NCBI GenBank assembly: GCA_963281255.1
Contig: OY725493.1
Span: forward strand, 929,550-993,549
Reading direction: 5' to 3'
Length of the DNA: 64,000 nucleotides
Source of the DNA: Aphrocallistes beatrix
Lineage: Eukaryota > Porifera > Hexactinellida > Sceptrulophora > Aphrocallistidae
The notes under the pieces are model-generated. The model did not search any database. It saw only the letters and a program-made list of their open reading frames with translations, and was not told where the DNA came from. Positions 42,964 through 52,979 of this stretch are shown here, piece after piece; the first letter of the stretch is position 1; each line of letters opens with the position of its first letter. A program made the translations under genes and the position numbers.

Positions 42964-44904
42964 ATGACAATGAAAAAGCTAGGCAACTTTTCTCCGTTCC
43001 GAAGTACGAGTCCCAGCACAACATTAAGTGACAGTGACGATTCTGCTGCTGGCTCTAACTCCACCACAGCCAAGAAGCCCTCACAACTCCCCGGACCCAT
43101 CGAGCACAAGGTAAACGTCGAGACCGCGTCTCGTCCCGAGCTGGCCAGGTACGTCCAAGTGCTGACTGACCAATCCAGCACGTACGAACGCCGGTTTAAA
43201 GACGTGGTGAGGGCGTACAAACGCCTGCAGACGGAGAGGGACGCGCTAGAGAGCAGTCTGAAGGCCAGCTTGGTGCAGAGATCTCAGTCCAAAGCCCAGT
43301 CCGTGGAGGAAAGGGCAGAGGACCCTGAGAGTGAGGGAGAAGCGGCGACAGACGAAGTGTCCGTCCTGACTCAGGCAGTGGCGACTCTAACCGAAGAGAA
43401 GTCCCGCATCGAGTCGAGCTACCAAGAAGACAAGAAGCAGAGCTTGCAAGAGCACCAGAGCCAGCGCCGCGCGCTAGCCGAGTCCTTGGAGCAGGCGGAG
43501 AGCGACCTGGGCGACCTCTTGAAGGAGAGACAGACCCTGAAGGAAGACGCGGCGCACCTGAGGATGGAGAACTCCGAGCTGAGCAGGGAGGTGAAGGGGC
43601 TAGAGGAGAGGACAGGGGAGCTGGAGAGGTGTGAGAGGGAGCGGCGAGAGAAGGAGACGGCGCGCAACGAGAGCGAGGAGTCCCGGTACCTTCCGCAGAT
43701 CCTGTCCCTGCAGAGACGAGTGGAAGAGGCGAACGAGAGCAGCCGCGCGAGCGAGCTGAAGGCCGAGGAGATGGAGCGCGTGCGGGGGGAGGAGCGGCTC
43801 GCCCTGGGCGAGCAGGAGCAGAAGATGATCCGACTCGAGTCCGAGCTGAAGCAGGTGAACTCGCGGAGGCACGAGACGGCCGCGGTGCTGGAGAGTCGGG
43901 TGAGCGAGCTCTCCGCCATGGTCGGGGAGTCCCAGGAGCGGTCCCGGCGCCAGCAAGAGGAGATAGCCGAGCTGAACCAGCGGCTCCTGCAGCGCAGGGA
44001 GAGCAGCGACAGACAGGAGGGGTCCGACCCGCTGGAGGCGGTCATAAAGCTGAGCGAGCAGGAGGTGCGACTACGCAGCACCCTGCAGACAGTGCTGAAG
44101 AGCGCGGCCGGGGGGAGGGTAGGGGTGGAGGAGGCGTGCGAGATGAGCACCTCGGAGCTCCTAGGGGCGCTGGCACGCGAGAAGAGTGCGGCCTCCCCTC
44201 AGACGGACAGCGAGAAGCTGTGCGAGGAGTACCAACGCAGGCTGGAAGAGATGGAGGCGCAGGTGGAGCGGGGGGAGGTGGAACTGAAGGGGGAGATCGC
44301 ACGGGAAAGAGAGAATGCGAGAGAGAGGACAGCTGAGTTGGGGCGAGTGGGAGAGAGGAGAGAGGCAGAGAATCGGTCCAAACTGGGAGCAATGGAGTCC
44401 CAGCTGTTGAAGCTGAGAGAGCACACCAGCGCTCTACTCGCGGACAAAGACGAAGAGATCTGCAGACTGAGGAACAGGATCCCCGGCCTGGAGAGCGTCC
44501 CCTCGCGGGACCAGCAACCCACGGACAGTGCCGTGAGCCAGTTCATCACGACGTCCGGGTACTACAGCGACAACAACAGCTCCGTGCACCTGTCCCAGGT
44601 GAAGCAGCGCCAGAGGGACAAGCAGAGAGCGGCCGGGGCAAAGATCGAGGAACTCGAGTCGGCGCTGAGAGACACAGAATCTCGCGAACTGAAGCACCTC
44701 GAGCAGCTCTCCTTCCTCCAGAACGAGATCCTCCGTCTGGACAACTGCCTGGGGAGACAGGGCACCAACCTGGAGTACGTGAAGAACGTGGTGCTGCAGT
44801 TCGTGCTGGGAGGGAGCGGTAAGCGACGCGACCTCTCAGTTCCTCTCTCCGCCGTCCTGAGACTGAGTCCGGAGGAGTCCCGCCTCCTCTCTCAAGCTCT
44901 CTAA
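42964..44904 (+). CDS. GCC1: GRIP-domain golgin, GCC1/GCC88-like
   Basis: This single exon encodes 646 residues. After a short Ser-rich N-terminus (FSPFRSTSPSTTLSDSDDS), residues about 50-525 are almost continuous charged heptad-type coiled coil rich in Glu, Arg, Leu and Gln. A second coil covers about 545-595. The last 50 residues are a GRIP domain (NLEYVKNVVLQFVLG, then VPLSAVLRLSPEESRLLSQAL), including the conserved Tyr that contacts ARL1 on trans-Golgi membranes. GRIP golgins tether endosome-derived vesicles at the trans-Golgi. GCC1 is the closest match in size and GRIP wording, but coiled coils carry little family signal. The stop lies 95 bp from the convergent stop of PGK. Confidence 0.8.
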   Translation: MTMKKLGNFSPFRSTSPSTTLSDSDDSAAGSNSTTAKKPSQLPGPIEHKVNVETASRPELARYVQVLTDQSSTYERRFKDVVRAYKRLQTERDALESSLKASLVQRSQSKAQSVEERAEDPESEGEAATDEVSVLTQAVATLTEEKSRIESSYQEDKKQSLQEHQSQRRALAESLEQAESDLGDLLKERQTLKEDAAHLRMENSELSREVKGLEERTGELERCERERREKETARNESEESRYLPQILSLQRRVEEANESSRASELKAEEMERVRGEERLALGEQEQKMIRLESELKQVNSRRHETAAVLESRVSELSAMVGESQERSRRQQEEIAELNQRLLQRRESSDRQEGSDPLEAVIKLSEQEVRLRSTLQTVLKSAAGGRVGVEEACEMSTSELLGALAREKSAASPQTDSEKLCEEYQRRLEEMEAQVERGEVELKGEIARERENARERTAELGRVGERREAENRSKLGAMESQLLKLREHTSALLADKDEEICRLRNRIPGLESVPSRDQQPTDSAVSQFITTSGYYSDNNSSVHLSQVKQRQRDKQRAAGAKIEELESALRDTESRELKHLEQLSFLQNEILRLDNCLGRQGTNLEYVKNVVLQFVLGGSGKRRDLSVPLSAVLRLSPEESRLLSQAL

Positions 44905-44999
44905 CTCTACAGCCTATCACTACCAATGTCACATATTTGTATATTGTTCCATTAACTAACACAATCCCTGGTCCATATAACATAATATAATACATCTGC

Positions 45000-46259
45000 C
45001 TAGGTTCTGTCGCTGAGGGCCAGGACGCCGGGGAGTTGCTTCCCTTCCAGCAGCTCTAGACTCGCCCCGCCGCCGGTGCTCACGTGGCTCAGCTTGTCCG
45101 CGAATCCAAACTTCGCCGCGGAACTCGCGGTCTCTCCCCCTCCCACCACAGTCACTGCCCCCTGACCCGTTGCCATGGCAACCGCCTCCATCAGAGCTCG
45201 CGTCCCATGTGAGAACTTGCTCACCTCGAACACACCCATTGGTCCGTTCCACACCAGGGTCTTGGCGCGGGAGACCACTTCAGAGAACACTTGCACGCTC
45301 TGGGGTCCGATGTCCAGCCCAATCCACCCCTCCTGCACCCCCTCCCCCTCACACAGTCCCACTTTGGTCTGCGCGTCCTCGGAAATCTTGTCGCCCGACA
45401 CGAAGTCGACCGGGAGGTGGATCTTCACTTGCTTCTCCTCCGCGGCCTTCATCAGTTCCGGGACGATGGCCGCTCCCGCCTCGTCGTAGAGGCTGCGTCC
45501 TATCTGCATCCCCTTGACAACCTTCAGGAATGTGAAGGCCATGCCGCCCCCGATGATCATCTCGTCCACCTTGCTGAAGAGATTCCGGATCAGCTGGATC
45601 TTGTCCGCCACCTTGGCGCCCCCTAGGATGGAGAGGAAGGGGCGCTTGGGGTCGGAGACAGCTGCGGATAAGAACTGGAGTTCCTGTGCCATCAGGAATC
45701 CGGCCGCTCGGATGGGCAGGTGCACTCCAACCATGGATGAGTGCGGTCTGTGCGCAGTGCCGAATGCGTCGTTGATGTAGACATCTCCCAGCTTAGTGAG
45801 GCTCTCCCTGAACGCTTTGATCTGGTCCTGAGACGGCGTCACCTTCTCTCCCCCCTCTCCCTTCCCCTTCCCCTCCTCCTCCGAGTGGAACCTCAGGTTC
45901 TCCAGGAGGAGGACACTCCCCGCTGCAGGGTCCGAGCACCTGGCCTCCACTTCCGCCCCCACGCAGTCCTCCAGGAAGTCCACCTGTCTCCCCAGCAGTT
46001 TGCTCAGCTCCTTGGAGACAGGGGAGAGGGACAAGTTGGGCTGCGCACGTCCGTCCGGCCTACCGAGGTGTGACATGAGGACGAGGGACTTCGCGCCTTT
46101 GTCCAGACAGTGCTTGATGGAGGGCAGAGCCGCCACTATTCGCTGGTTGTTTCCGATTTCTCCGTTCTTGTCGAGAGGGACATTGAAGTCCACTCGCATT
46201 AGAACTCTCTTTCCTTTGAGATCCAACTCAGAGATGCTGAGCTTACTCGCAAGAGACAT
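45000..46259 (-). CDS. PGK: Phosphoglycerate kinase
   Basis: This frame encodes 419 residues, the usual eukaryotic length (human PGK1 is 417). It converts 1,3-bisphosphoglycerate and ADP to 3-phosphoglycerate and ATP in cytosolic glycolysis. Signature blocks: RVDFNVPLD (residues 22-30), HLGRPDG (64-70), LLENLRFH (118-125), [10 protein letters not shown] (162-171), [34 protein letters not shown] and VVGGGETAS. All substrate-binding Arg and Gly motifs are present. There is no targeting peptide and no intron. It converges with the golgin gene and diverges from EXT2 with 395 bp between start codons. Confidence 0.97.
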   Translation of the reverse strand: MSLASKLSISELDLKGKRVLMRVDFNVPLDKNGEIGNNQRIVAALPSIKHCLDKGAKSLVLMSHLGRPDGRAQPNLSLSPVSKELSKLLGRQVDFLEDCVGAEVEARCSDPAAGSVLLLENLRFHSEEEGKGKGEGGEKVTPSQDQIKAFRESLTKLGDVYINDAFGTAHRPHSSMVGVHLPIRAAGFLMAQELQFLSAAVSDPKRPFLSILGGAKVADKIQLIRNLFSKVDEMIIGGGMAFTFLKVVKGMQIGRSLYDEAGAAIVPELMKAAEEKQVKIHLPVDFVSGDKISEDAQTKVGLCEGEGVQEGWIGLDIGPQSVQVFSEVVSRAKTLVWNGPMGVFEVSKFSHGTRALMEAVAMATGQGAVTVVGGGETASSAAKFGFADKLSHVSTGGGASLELLEGKQLPGVLALSDRT

Positions 46260-46654
46260 TCTCTGCCTAAGTTATAATGGAACCATTAAACTTGACTGAA
46301 TGGAATATTTACCTCAGTTGCTCTGTGGCATCAGTTGGATATGATGCTTGCATAGTTCATCCTACTCCGCAGAGAATGATGACTCAACTTTCGCTCCTAG
46401 CTGATCCCACAATTAACAGTGACGGTGTGGAGCATGGATCAGTGAGGTTGTTTTACGCGCTCCTAGGTTCATAGTCACTGGTAACGGATCCGTTTCGTAA
46501 ATACCTGCGCAACCCTAATTATAATCGCTTCTTGAAAAATGTTAAAATTGGTACTTGTGTACTGTTTGAAAAGTGTTAAAATTACTTGACTACCCCATAT
46601 CTTTTGTGTATAAATTTGAGGATTCTCGAATCTATTAAAATACTTGCTAATTAG
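46260..46654. promoter_or_regulatory. Divergent promoter region PGK / EXT2
   Basis: A 395-bp spacer between two divergently transcribed genes, so it must hold both promoters. I see no classical TATA box at a fitting distance for PGK. Confidence 0.4.
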
Positions 46655-48622
46655 ATGAATTTACAACACAAATTGAGTCTAACTTGCATCGTTCTACTTC
46701 TCATCTCCTTCCTAATTATACGCTACCGCCACTCCACTCCGCAAACAGGGACAGCTGGGGACATTTCTGATATTCTCCTGGACGCCACTGGCATAACACC
46801 TGCCTCCATCCTCAGTTTCAAACCGGTGCAGATCAGATCTTGTCGCTTCGACGGTTGCTTCGACATAACTCGGTGTGAATTCAACCGAGACTCACTTATC
46901 AAGGTTTACACCTATCCGTCTCTCCAATTTCACTTTGAAACAGATGGCGCCCGCACCAACTTACGATTCAACACATCACTTCCTTATAAGGGCATCCTCA
47001 CTGCAATAGAGAGCAGTCCGTTCTATACAGAAGACCCGAGCAAGGCCTGTGTATTCATTCCTCCAATCGACACCCTCTCTCACTCCACCAACTGCCCCGT
47101 GCTCTCCTCCCTCGCCCTCTCACAGCTCCCCTTCTGGAACGGGGGCGGCAACCACTTGGTGTTCTCGCTCCTGCCCTCCCTCCCCAACTCCCTCCCGGCC
47201 CTGTCCACGCAGAGGGCGGCGGTCGCGGGGGCCGGACTCTCCTACTCGCAGTACCGGACCGGGTTCGACCTCAGCATCCCGGTCTTCAACTTCCCTGAGC
47301 GGCTGCCCGCCCTCCCGACCCGCCCAGCGGACACGGACAGGGACCTGTTCCTCCTGATCCTCCTGCCCCTGGAGCTTGACACCTCCCTGGAGGCCACGCT
47401 GGAGGAGCTGCAGGCCCGGGCCCCGGGGAGGGTCGTGGCGCTGGACTTCTGCTACGAAGGGGAGCGCTGCGCCGGAGAGGAGACGGCGGACTTTCCGGGG
47501 ATCCTCCTGCGGGCGAGGTTCTGCCTCCTGGTCACGGGCTACAGACACGCCACACCGGACCTGCTGGACGTCCTGATGCACGGCTGTGTACCGGTATACT
47601 TGTCCGGCACGCACATGCTGCCGTTCGAAGAGGTGCTGGACTGGAGTCTGATGGGAGTGCCCGTGCGACCGGCGTTCCTGTCCCAAACGCTGTCCATCCT
47701 GGACTCCCTCGGTCCGGAGGAGTGGAGACGCAAGCAGTCGCACTCCCTGAGGATCTGGTCCCGGCACTTCAGCTCTCTGGGGCGGCTGTCCCTCACCGCA
47801 CTGCTCGTGCTGAATGAACGCGTCTTCTCTGCGCAGGCGACCTCCCACGAAGATTGGAATGCGCTGGAGAGGGGCAAGCGGCGGGAGAACCCCCTCCTGA
47901 TGCTCCCGACTCCGGCCAGAGACGCCGGGCTCACCGCGGTTGTCGTCAGCCACGGCGGCGGACCGCTGACTGACCTGGTCAGGACGCTGGTGTCGGTGAG
48001 GAGTGTGAGGAGAGTCCTGGTCCTGTGGAGATCGCAGAAAGCGGCAATTCCCACTTTCAGCGAGTCAGACACTCCCGTTCAGATCGTACAGTCCGAGGGG
48101 AACAGGTTCCCACGGCCGGAGCACGTAGAAGGGGACTGCGTGCTCTCTCTCTCTGACGACGTGACCCACCTATCACCGGAAGAGGTGGAGCTGGGGTACC
48201 GGGCCTGGAGACAGTTCCCAGACCGCCTGCTCGGATTCTCCGCCGCTTCTCACCTCTGGAATGAAGTCCGCAAGCGTTGGGAGTTCGTGGGAGAGGAGGG
48301 AGAAGAATTCTCACTCCTGACAGGCCCCCTCCTCTACCACAGCTACTACCTGACTCGGTTGACTGAGTACGCGCCGGATCTGATGGATCTGGACGACAGG
48401 TGTGAAGATCTGATTCTCAACTTCCTGGTCAGCATTCTCACCAACAAACTTCCCATCAAACTAGCCCAGAAAACTGATCTATGTCGCAATTGCGAGGAGT
48501 CGCGTGTTGAAGTGAGAAGTGAGTGTTTGAATAAATTGTTCAACTATTTCGGTAGAATGCCCCTCCGACCGGCTAGATTTCGCGCGGATCCTATTCCACA
48601 CAGTGTGGATCTACCTCCGTAA
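46655..48622 (+). CDS. EXT2: Exostosin-2, heparan-sulfate copolymerase subunit
   Basis: This single exon encodes 655 residues. It is a type II Golgi membrane protein: a short cytosolic tail, a signal anchor (CIVLLLISFLII, residues about 10-22), then lumenal domains. The exostosin GT47 domain (about 60-390) has CRFDGCFDITRCEFN, IKVYTYPS, KACVFIPPIDTL, NHLVFSLLP, GFDLSIPVFN and DVLMHGCVPVYLSGTHMLPFEEVLDW in two adjoining blocks. The GT64 domain (about 425-640) has LTAVVVSHGG, VLSLSDDVTHL, FPDRLLGFSA, LLTGPLLYHS, CEDLILNFLVS and RSECLNKLFNYFG. The end RPARFRADP matches EXT2 rather than EXT1. Vertebrate EXT2 has DDD at the GT64 metal site; here it reads SDD. An AATAAA lies at 48730. Confidence 0.92.
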   Translation: MNLQHKLSLTCIVLLLISFLIIRYRHSTPQTGTAGDISDILLDATGITPASILSFKPVQIRSCRFDGCFDITRCEFNRDSLIKVYTYPSLQFHFETDGARTNLRFNTSLPYKGILTAIESSPFYTEDPSKACVFIPPIDTLSHSTNCPVLSSLALSQLPFWNGGGNHLVFSLLPSLPNSLPALSTQRAAVAGAGLSYSQYRTGFDLSIPVFNFPERLPALPTRPADTDRDLFLLILLPLELDTSLEATLEELQARAPGRVVALDFCYEGERCAGEETADFPGILLRARFCLLVTGYRHATPDLLDVLMHGCVPVYLSGTHMLPFEEVLDWSLMGVPVRPAFLSQTLSILDSLGPEEWRRKQSHSLRIWSRHFSSLGRLSLTALLVLNERVFSAQATSHEDWNALERGKRRENPLLMLPTPARDAGLTAVVVSHGGGPLTDLVRTLVSVRSVRRVLVLWRSQKAAIPTFSESDTPVQIVQSEGNRFPRPEHVEGDCVLSLSDDVTHLSPEEVELGYRAWRQFPDRLLGFSAASHLWNEVRKRWEFVGEEGEEFSLLTGPLLYHSYYLTRLTEYAPDLMDLDDRCEDLILNFLVSILTNKLPIKLAQKTDLCRNCEESRVEVRSECLNKLFNYFGRMPLRPARFRADPIPHSVDLPP

Positions 48623-48729
48623 CTATGGCAACCATGAAATATTCTGTAAATGCCTCGCTGTATATATTTCAATTTGTGCCTGCAATGAATTATTTGATTG
48701 GCCTGACCATTTCCGTATAATTTACTCTC

Positions 48730-48735
48730 AATAAA
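48730..48735 (+). terminator. Polyadenylation signal of EXT2
   Basis: AATAAA about 105 bp after the EXT2 stop and about 40 bp before the end of the convergent BLOC1S6 frame, so the two transcripts probably overlap or abut. Confidence 0.5.
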
Positions 48736-48775
48736 GTGTCTACAGCAATCGTATACATTACAATCAGACACGGTA

Positions 48776-49288
48776 TTACACGGTGTGTTGGGGCGTCACC
48801 CTTTTCGCCTCCAGCTGCTTTTCTCTCTCCATTTCGCGTCGCTTGTGCTCCAGTCTCTCCAGCTCTTTCCTCTCTCTCTGGTCGGATAGACGTTCCGCTC
48901 GCTTCCCCAGTTTGCTGCACTTCCCTCGAATCGCCCGCATCTCCCTTTCCAGGCCCGCCACCTTCTGCTGGTACTGAGGCACGCGTTCCAGCGTCTCTTG
49001 CAGCTGGTACCTCAGCTCCTCACACCCGGCGGACTGCAGCTCGCGCTCCAGCCCGGATATGAGTCCCTCCTGGTCCGAGACCAGCTCGTTGAGAGTGTAC
49101 TCGAACAGGTGCAGCTGCGGGACGTAGAGGTCCACCAGTCCGTCCGTCAGCTGCTCCACGCAAGAGGAGATGTTGATCTGTCTGCAGGCGTCGCTGGGGG
49201 GCTCTTGTGTCTGAGGAGGTGTCTGGTTTTCTTGTGTGTCGAAGAACTCAGAGTCCGCTTGCTTATCATCCGAAGAGTTCTCTGCCAT
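48776..49288 (-). CDS. BLOC1S6: BLOC-1 subunit 6 (pallidin)
   Basis: From the Met at 49288 (MAENSSDDKQ) this encodes 170 residues, matching the length of human pallidin (172). An upstream in-frame ATG at 49345 would add a non-conserved hydrophobic leader and is less likely. An acidic N-terminus is followed by coiled coil from about residue 60, starting with VEQLTDGLVDLYVPQLHLFE (compare VEQLAEGLLSHYLPDLQ in vertebrates). It ends in a very charged helix SKLGKRAERLSDQRERKELE followed by EREKQLEAKRV, the most recognisable part of the family. Pallidin is a core subunit of BLOC-1, needed for endosome to lysosome-related-organelle traffic, and binds syntaxin family members. Confidence 0.85.
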   Translation of the reverse strand: MAENSSDDKQADSEFFDTQENQTPPQTQEPPSDACRQINISSCVEQLTDGLVDLYVPQLHLFEYTLNELVSDQEGLISGLERELQSAGCEELRYQLQETLERVPQYQQKVAGLEREMRAIRGKCSKLGKRAERLSDQRERKELERLEHKRREMEREKQLEAKRVTPQHTV

Positions 49289-49406
49289 TATAAACTCAAA
49301 CAACCTAGTAACTGTAAATAGAAATCGGAATTCGAATAAAAACATTCAATCACAATTATAACTTTTGATCGGGGAATGATAAACTAATTATTTGGGATTT
49401 AGAAGG

Positions 49407-51986
49407 ATGTTTCGGGGCGCAAGTATTGACGGATTCGGGACATTCCAGGAGATCAACTCCACGCGCGGACAGCTGAACCTGTCCATCCATGAGGAGCAGG
49501 GGAACTTGGTCGTTTTCGTGTCGGAGGCCAGAGACCTCCGAGTGCGCCCGAACCAGCGGTCCAACCAGCTCGACACCTACGTGAAGCTGTACCTGACGCC
49601 GGACCCCGGGAAGAGGAGCAAGGCGAAGAGCGGCGTCGTGAGGGGGACGCGGAATCCGAACTTCCGGCAGAGCTTCTCCTTCCAGATGTCCGAGGCGGAC
49701 CGGGCCAAGCGCCTCTCCGTTTCCGTGTGGCAGCGGAAGCTGCGGCGCTCACAGCTGGGCTGCATGTCCTTCCTGGTGGAGGAGATCGCCCTGTCCGACC
49801 AGGGGGAGGTGTCGGGGTGGTTCTACCTGATGGAGCCGGGCTACGGGGACACGAGGAACTTCCCGGTGGACGCCAACCCCCGGCACTCCTCCGTGTCGCA
49901 GGTGCCGCGGGGGCTGCGCAGGAGCAGCGTCTCCGGAGAGCTCGCGCGCCCGGGGTCCGCCGCGGTGGAGAAGCTGCAGACGCGGACCGTGGTGCTGAAG
50001 AGCGCGAACAAGGCCGGGTTCGGACTGACTCTGTCCGGACAGGCCCCGCCGGTGATCAGCAGCGTCAGTCGCGGCAGTCCAGCCGCGCGGGCGGACCTCC
50101 AGACGGGGGACGCCATCCTGCGGGTGCAAGAGACGGACACCGCCAAGTCCACCGCCAACCACGTGATGACGGTGCTGCGAGCTTGTCCGCAGCAGGTGAA
50201 GCTGGTGGTGCAGCGGGCTGAAGAGGGGGAGGTGAGTCGGAGTCAGGCGGCCTCCGCTCTCCTGAATCCTCCCCCAGGACGCAGCCCCTCCTACCCGCCC
50301 TCCACCCCGCCCGCGAGCCCCTGGGACTCCAAGGGAGGAGACGCGTCTCCGTCTGTCCCCATCCCGGACCCGCAGGCGCACGCCCCGATAGAGCTGGACC
50401 GACAGGAGGCAGTGCGGGCCGTGATCCGTCTGCAGAGGGAGACCGTGGCGTTCCTCCGGCGGGCGCAGGACGTCTACTCCGAACCGCTCAAGACGCAGCA
50501 GCTGACCAAGTACGAGCACGACGCGGTGTTCGCCCCGGTGCAGGAGTTCGTCCGCATCTCAGAGGGGATCCAGTCCAACATCGAGATCAAGGGCCGCGAC
50601 TTCCTGACCAAGGTCAGCTCGCAGGTGGTCTACCTGGACGTGGTGGGGGGCGTGTTCACCTACGACCTGGAGGCGATGGTGAACTTCTACAAGCGCTACG
50701 GGGAGTCGCGGGAAAAGGCGTTGGAGCAGGTCAAGAGGTGCAAGGAGACGCAAGGGTTCCGGAAGTTCTTGCTAGAGACCCGGCGGAAGAGCGGGATCAG
50801 CTTGGAAGAGTTCCTAGACAGACCCGGCATCTACAAGTCCGAGGTGGTGGATAGGCTCAGAGAGGTGATAATGAACACCCCGCCCAAACACTCAGACTTC
50901 AGCACCATTCAACGCGTGGTGCATAGTCTGGACACACTGGAGGCCAGTCAGAAGGAGGAGCGCGACCGAGAGAAACAGAGCCGGGAGGAGCTGGAACAGC
51001 TGAAGGGGAAGTTGGTATTCGGTAGGGGCGTGGAGCCGTTTGATATCTGTGCGGACACCCAGAGGAGGTACGTGGGGGAGCTAAGTTTAGAACTGGTCGG
51101 GAAGAAACGGGAGGAAGTTGTCTTGTGCATCCTCTCAGACAGTATTCTGATCTGCGTACCCCAGGCCTCCTCACTCAGCCTCAAGTTCCCCTCCATCTCT
51201 CTCAAGCACGTGATGGTGCACGACTTCAACTGTGCGGACGAGAGGGACTTCCACCTCATCATAGTCGATAAGGAGACCCTACAATTCCGCGCCAAGGACC
51301 AGAAGTACAAAGAAGAGGCGAAGAAACTGATTAGCGAGCGTGCGCAGGGGGCCAACACTGTGAGAAGCAGGGTGCAGGCCAAAGGGAGCTTCACGAACCC
51401 CAGTTCTTTGGGGGAGGGGGACCCTTGGGACATCTGGGAACAGGACAAGAAGGTCAGCACCCCTGTGATCGAGCGGGCGGAGGGGTTGTTCAGGGGTAAC
51501 GTGAAGCGCGGGAAAGTGTCCAACGTTAAACCGCCGCCCGAGCCTAAATCCAACCCGGATGACCTGGACGACATGATCGCCCTGCACCAGGTCACCGGGG
51601 ACCAGATGGAGAAGTGGAAGGATGGGCTTGACTCTCTCCTGAAAGACCCCATCGGCGTGCTCTACCTCAAGCGCTTCATGCAGAAGGAGTTCAGCGACGA
51701 GAACCTACGCTTCTACTTCGAATGCAGGGACTATTGTCAGGTGCGAGAATCCGAGATGGTCTCAAGAGCGGAAGAGATCCACAAACGGTATATTAAGCTG
51801 GGAGCTCCGAGTCAAGTGAACCTAGACGAACAGACACGTAACGAACTCAACAAGAACCTGCGTCTCCCTCGGCGCAGCGCTTTCCTCAGTGCAGAGAAGC
51901 ACGTGTTTAACTTGATACGGACGGACATATATCCCAGATTCCTCAAGTCGGATGCATTCGAAGCGGTCATTCCCTCTGAGATATGA
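49407..51986 (+). CDS. C2-PDZ-RhoGEF(DH-PH)-RGS protein, RGS3-like
   Basis: From the ATG at 49407 this encodes 859 residues in one exon. C2 domain: about 22-140 (LVVFVSEARDLRVRP, DTYVKLYLTPD, RNPNFRQSFSF). PDZ: about 192-270 (GFGLTLSGQAPPVISSVSRG, GDAILRVQ). A Pro/Ser linker follows. DH-like domain: about 335-530 (AVIRLQRETVAFLRRAQDVY, FYKRYGESREKALEQVKRCK, EEFLDRPGIYKSEVVDRLRE). PH-like domain: about 545-650. RGS: about 728-850 (GVLYLKRFMQKEFSDENLRF, YFECRDY, FNLIRTDIYPRFLKSDAF). RGS domains speed GTP hydrolysis by G-alpha, DH-PH modules activate Rho GTPases. The C2, PDZ and RGS order is that of long RGS3 isoforms; the DH-PH insert is unlike mammalian RGS3. The start is 118 bp from the divergent pallidin start. 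Confidence 0.8.
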   Translation: MFRGASIDGFGTFQEINSTRGQLNLSIHEEQGNLVVFVSEARDLRVRPNQRSNQLDTYVKLYLTPDPGKRSKAKSGVVRGTRNPNFRQSFSFQMSEADRAKRLSVSVWQRKLRRSQLGCMSFLVEEIALSDQGEVSGWFYLMEPGYGDTRNFPVDANPRHSSVSQVPRGLRRSSVSGELARPGSAAVEKLQTRTVVLKSANKAGFGLTLSGQAPPVISSVSRGSPAARADLQTGDAILRVQETDTAKSTANHVMTVLRACPQQVKLVVQRAEEGEVSRSQAASALLNPPPGRSPSYPPSTPPASPWDSKGGDASPSVPIPDPQAHAPIELDRQEAVRAVIRLQRETVAFLRRAQDVYSEPLKTQQLTKYEHDAVFAPVQEFVRISEGIQSNIEIKGRDFLTKVSSQVVYLDVVGGVFTYDLEAMVNFYKRYGESREKALEQVKRCKETQGFRKFLLETRRKSGISLEEFLDRPGIYKSEVVDRLREVIMNTPPKHSDFSTIQRVVHSLDTLEASQKEERDREKQSREELEQLKGKLVFGRGVEPFDICADTQRRYVGELSLELVGKKREEVVLCILSDSILICVPQASSLSLKFPSISLKHVMVHDFNCADERDFHLIIVDKETLQFRAKDQKYKEEAKKLISERAQGANTVRSRVQAKGSFTNPSSLGEGDPWDIWEQDKKVSTPVIERAEGLFRGNVKRGKVSNVKPPPEPKSNPDDLDDMIALHQVTGDQMEKWKDGLDSLLKDPIGVLYLKRFMQKEFSDENLRFYFECRDYCQVRESEMVSRAEEIHKRYIKLGAPSQVNLDEQTRNELNKNLRLPRRSAFLSAEKHVFNLIRTDIYPRFLKSDAFEAVIPSEI

Positions 51987-52979
51987 GAATATCTTCCTAA
52001 TGGCTAGCGCACTTAACTCACTTAGTATCTCATGACAATATATTCTATTATTTTACACTTGTAACTGAATCAAATTTTTATTTATTTATGATTTTTACAT
52101 ACAAGTATTTGTATATTAAATTCATTAACAGCCTGTTCCAATTTTAGAATATTGAGGAATTCGAAAATTAACATTTTGAACAAAATTATCACAATATTTT
52201 TTACCCAATTCGGTATTCAGGATCTATCCCTCATGATACGAAATCGTTGAAAGCTAACTCGAACATATTTTTTAAACTTTATGTATCTTTTGTAAACAAA
52301 ATAGTAAATGCTAGTTTTTGATAGCACATGGAATGACAGGATTCTGTGCGCTAATTGATAAACTCGGGCGAGCACATAGTAGTAATCAATAACAAGATGT
52401 GAATTCATTCTGTCAGGACATGATTCATATATTTGATGAATAATTAGGATTAATGTAATGAGATGATGAGTCCTATAATAGCTAACTATATATAGCCAAT
52501 CAATCCACATTGGAGATAATGTAATATCTTTAGATTATAAACTCGATGTCACAAGGAGTTTGTTCGTATTCTACGCAGATCTGCAAGCAAATGCTATGGA
52601 ACTGGCATAATATAAATAAACGTCCTCGTTCTTCCAATTATAATAACTTCTATAATGAAACAGCATCAGTAATGAATTAATTAAAACACGTCATACCACT
52701 ACAATTATTTTAATGCAGGTTTACACGTACATACAACCCCCAGAAAGCCTTATTATCCTGATTGTCTACTAGGTATCCAGAATTTAGCAAGAAACTATGC
52801 AGTATGTGCAATGTGCATATAAAAACAAAACGTATATTTATCCTCTAGCATTTGTTGAGAGAGTATCACTACAAGTATCAGTACATTAGTACAGTATCAG
52901 TATAATGATCATAAATACGTATTAAAGTGACTGCTACTACATAATAGAAAGATATCTAGGATAAATAGGAATATATCGG
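51987..52979. other. AT-rich spacer upstream of tomosyn
   Basis: Nothing recognisable; AT-rich with no supported gene. Confidence 0.35.

Noticed and set aside
43419-44150. Long antisense Ser/Arg-rich frame opposite the golgin gene
   Set aside because: Complement of a Glu/Leu-rich coiled-coil code gives Ser/Arg/Leu-rich translation; it is a composition effect.
52217-52510. 97-codon leftward frame between the RGS gene and tomosyn
   Set aside because: AT-rich Tyr/Ile-heavy composition typical of chance frames in this spacer.
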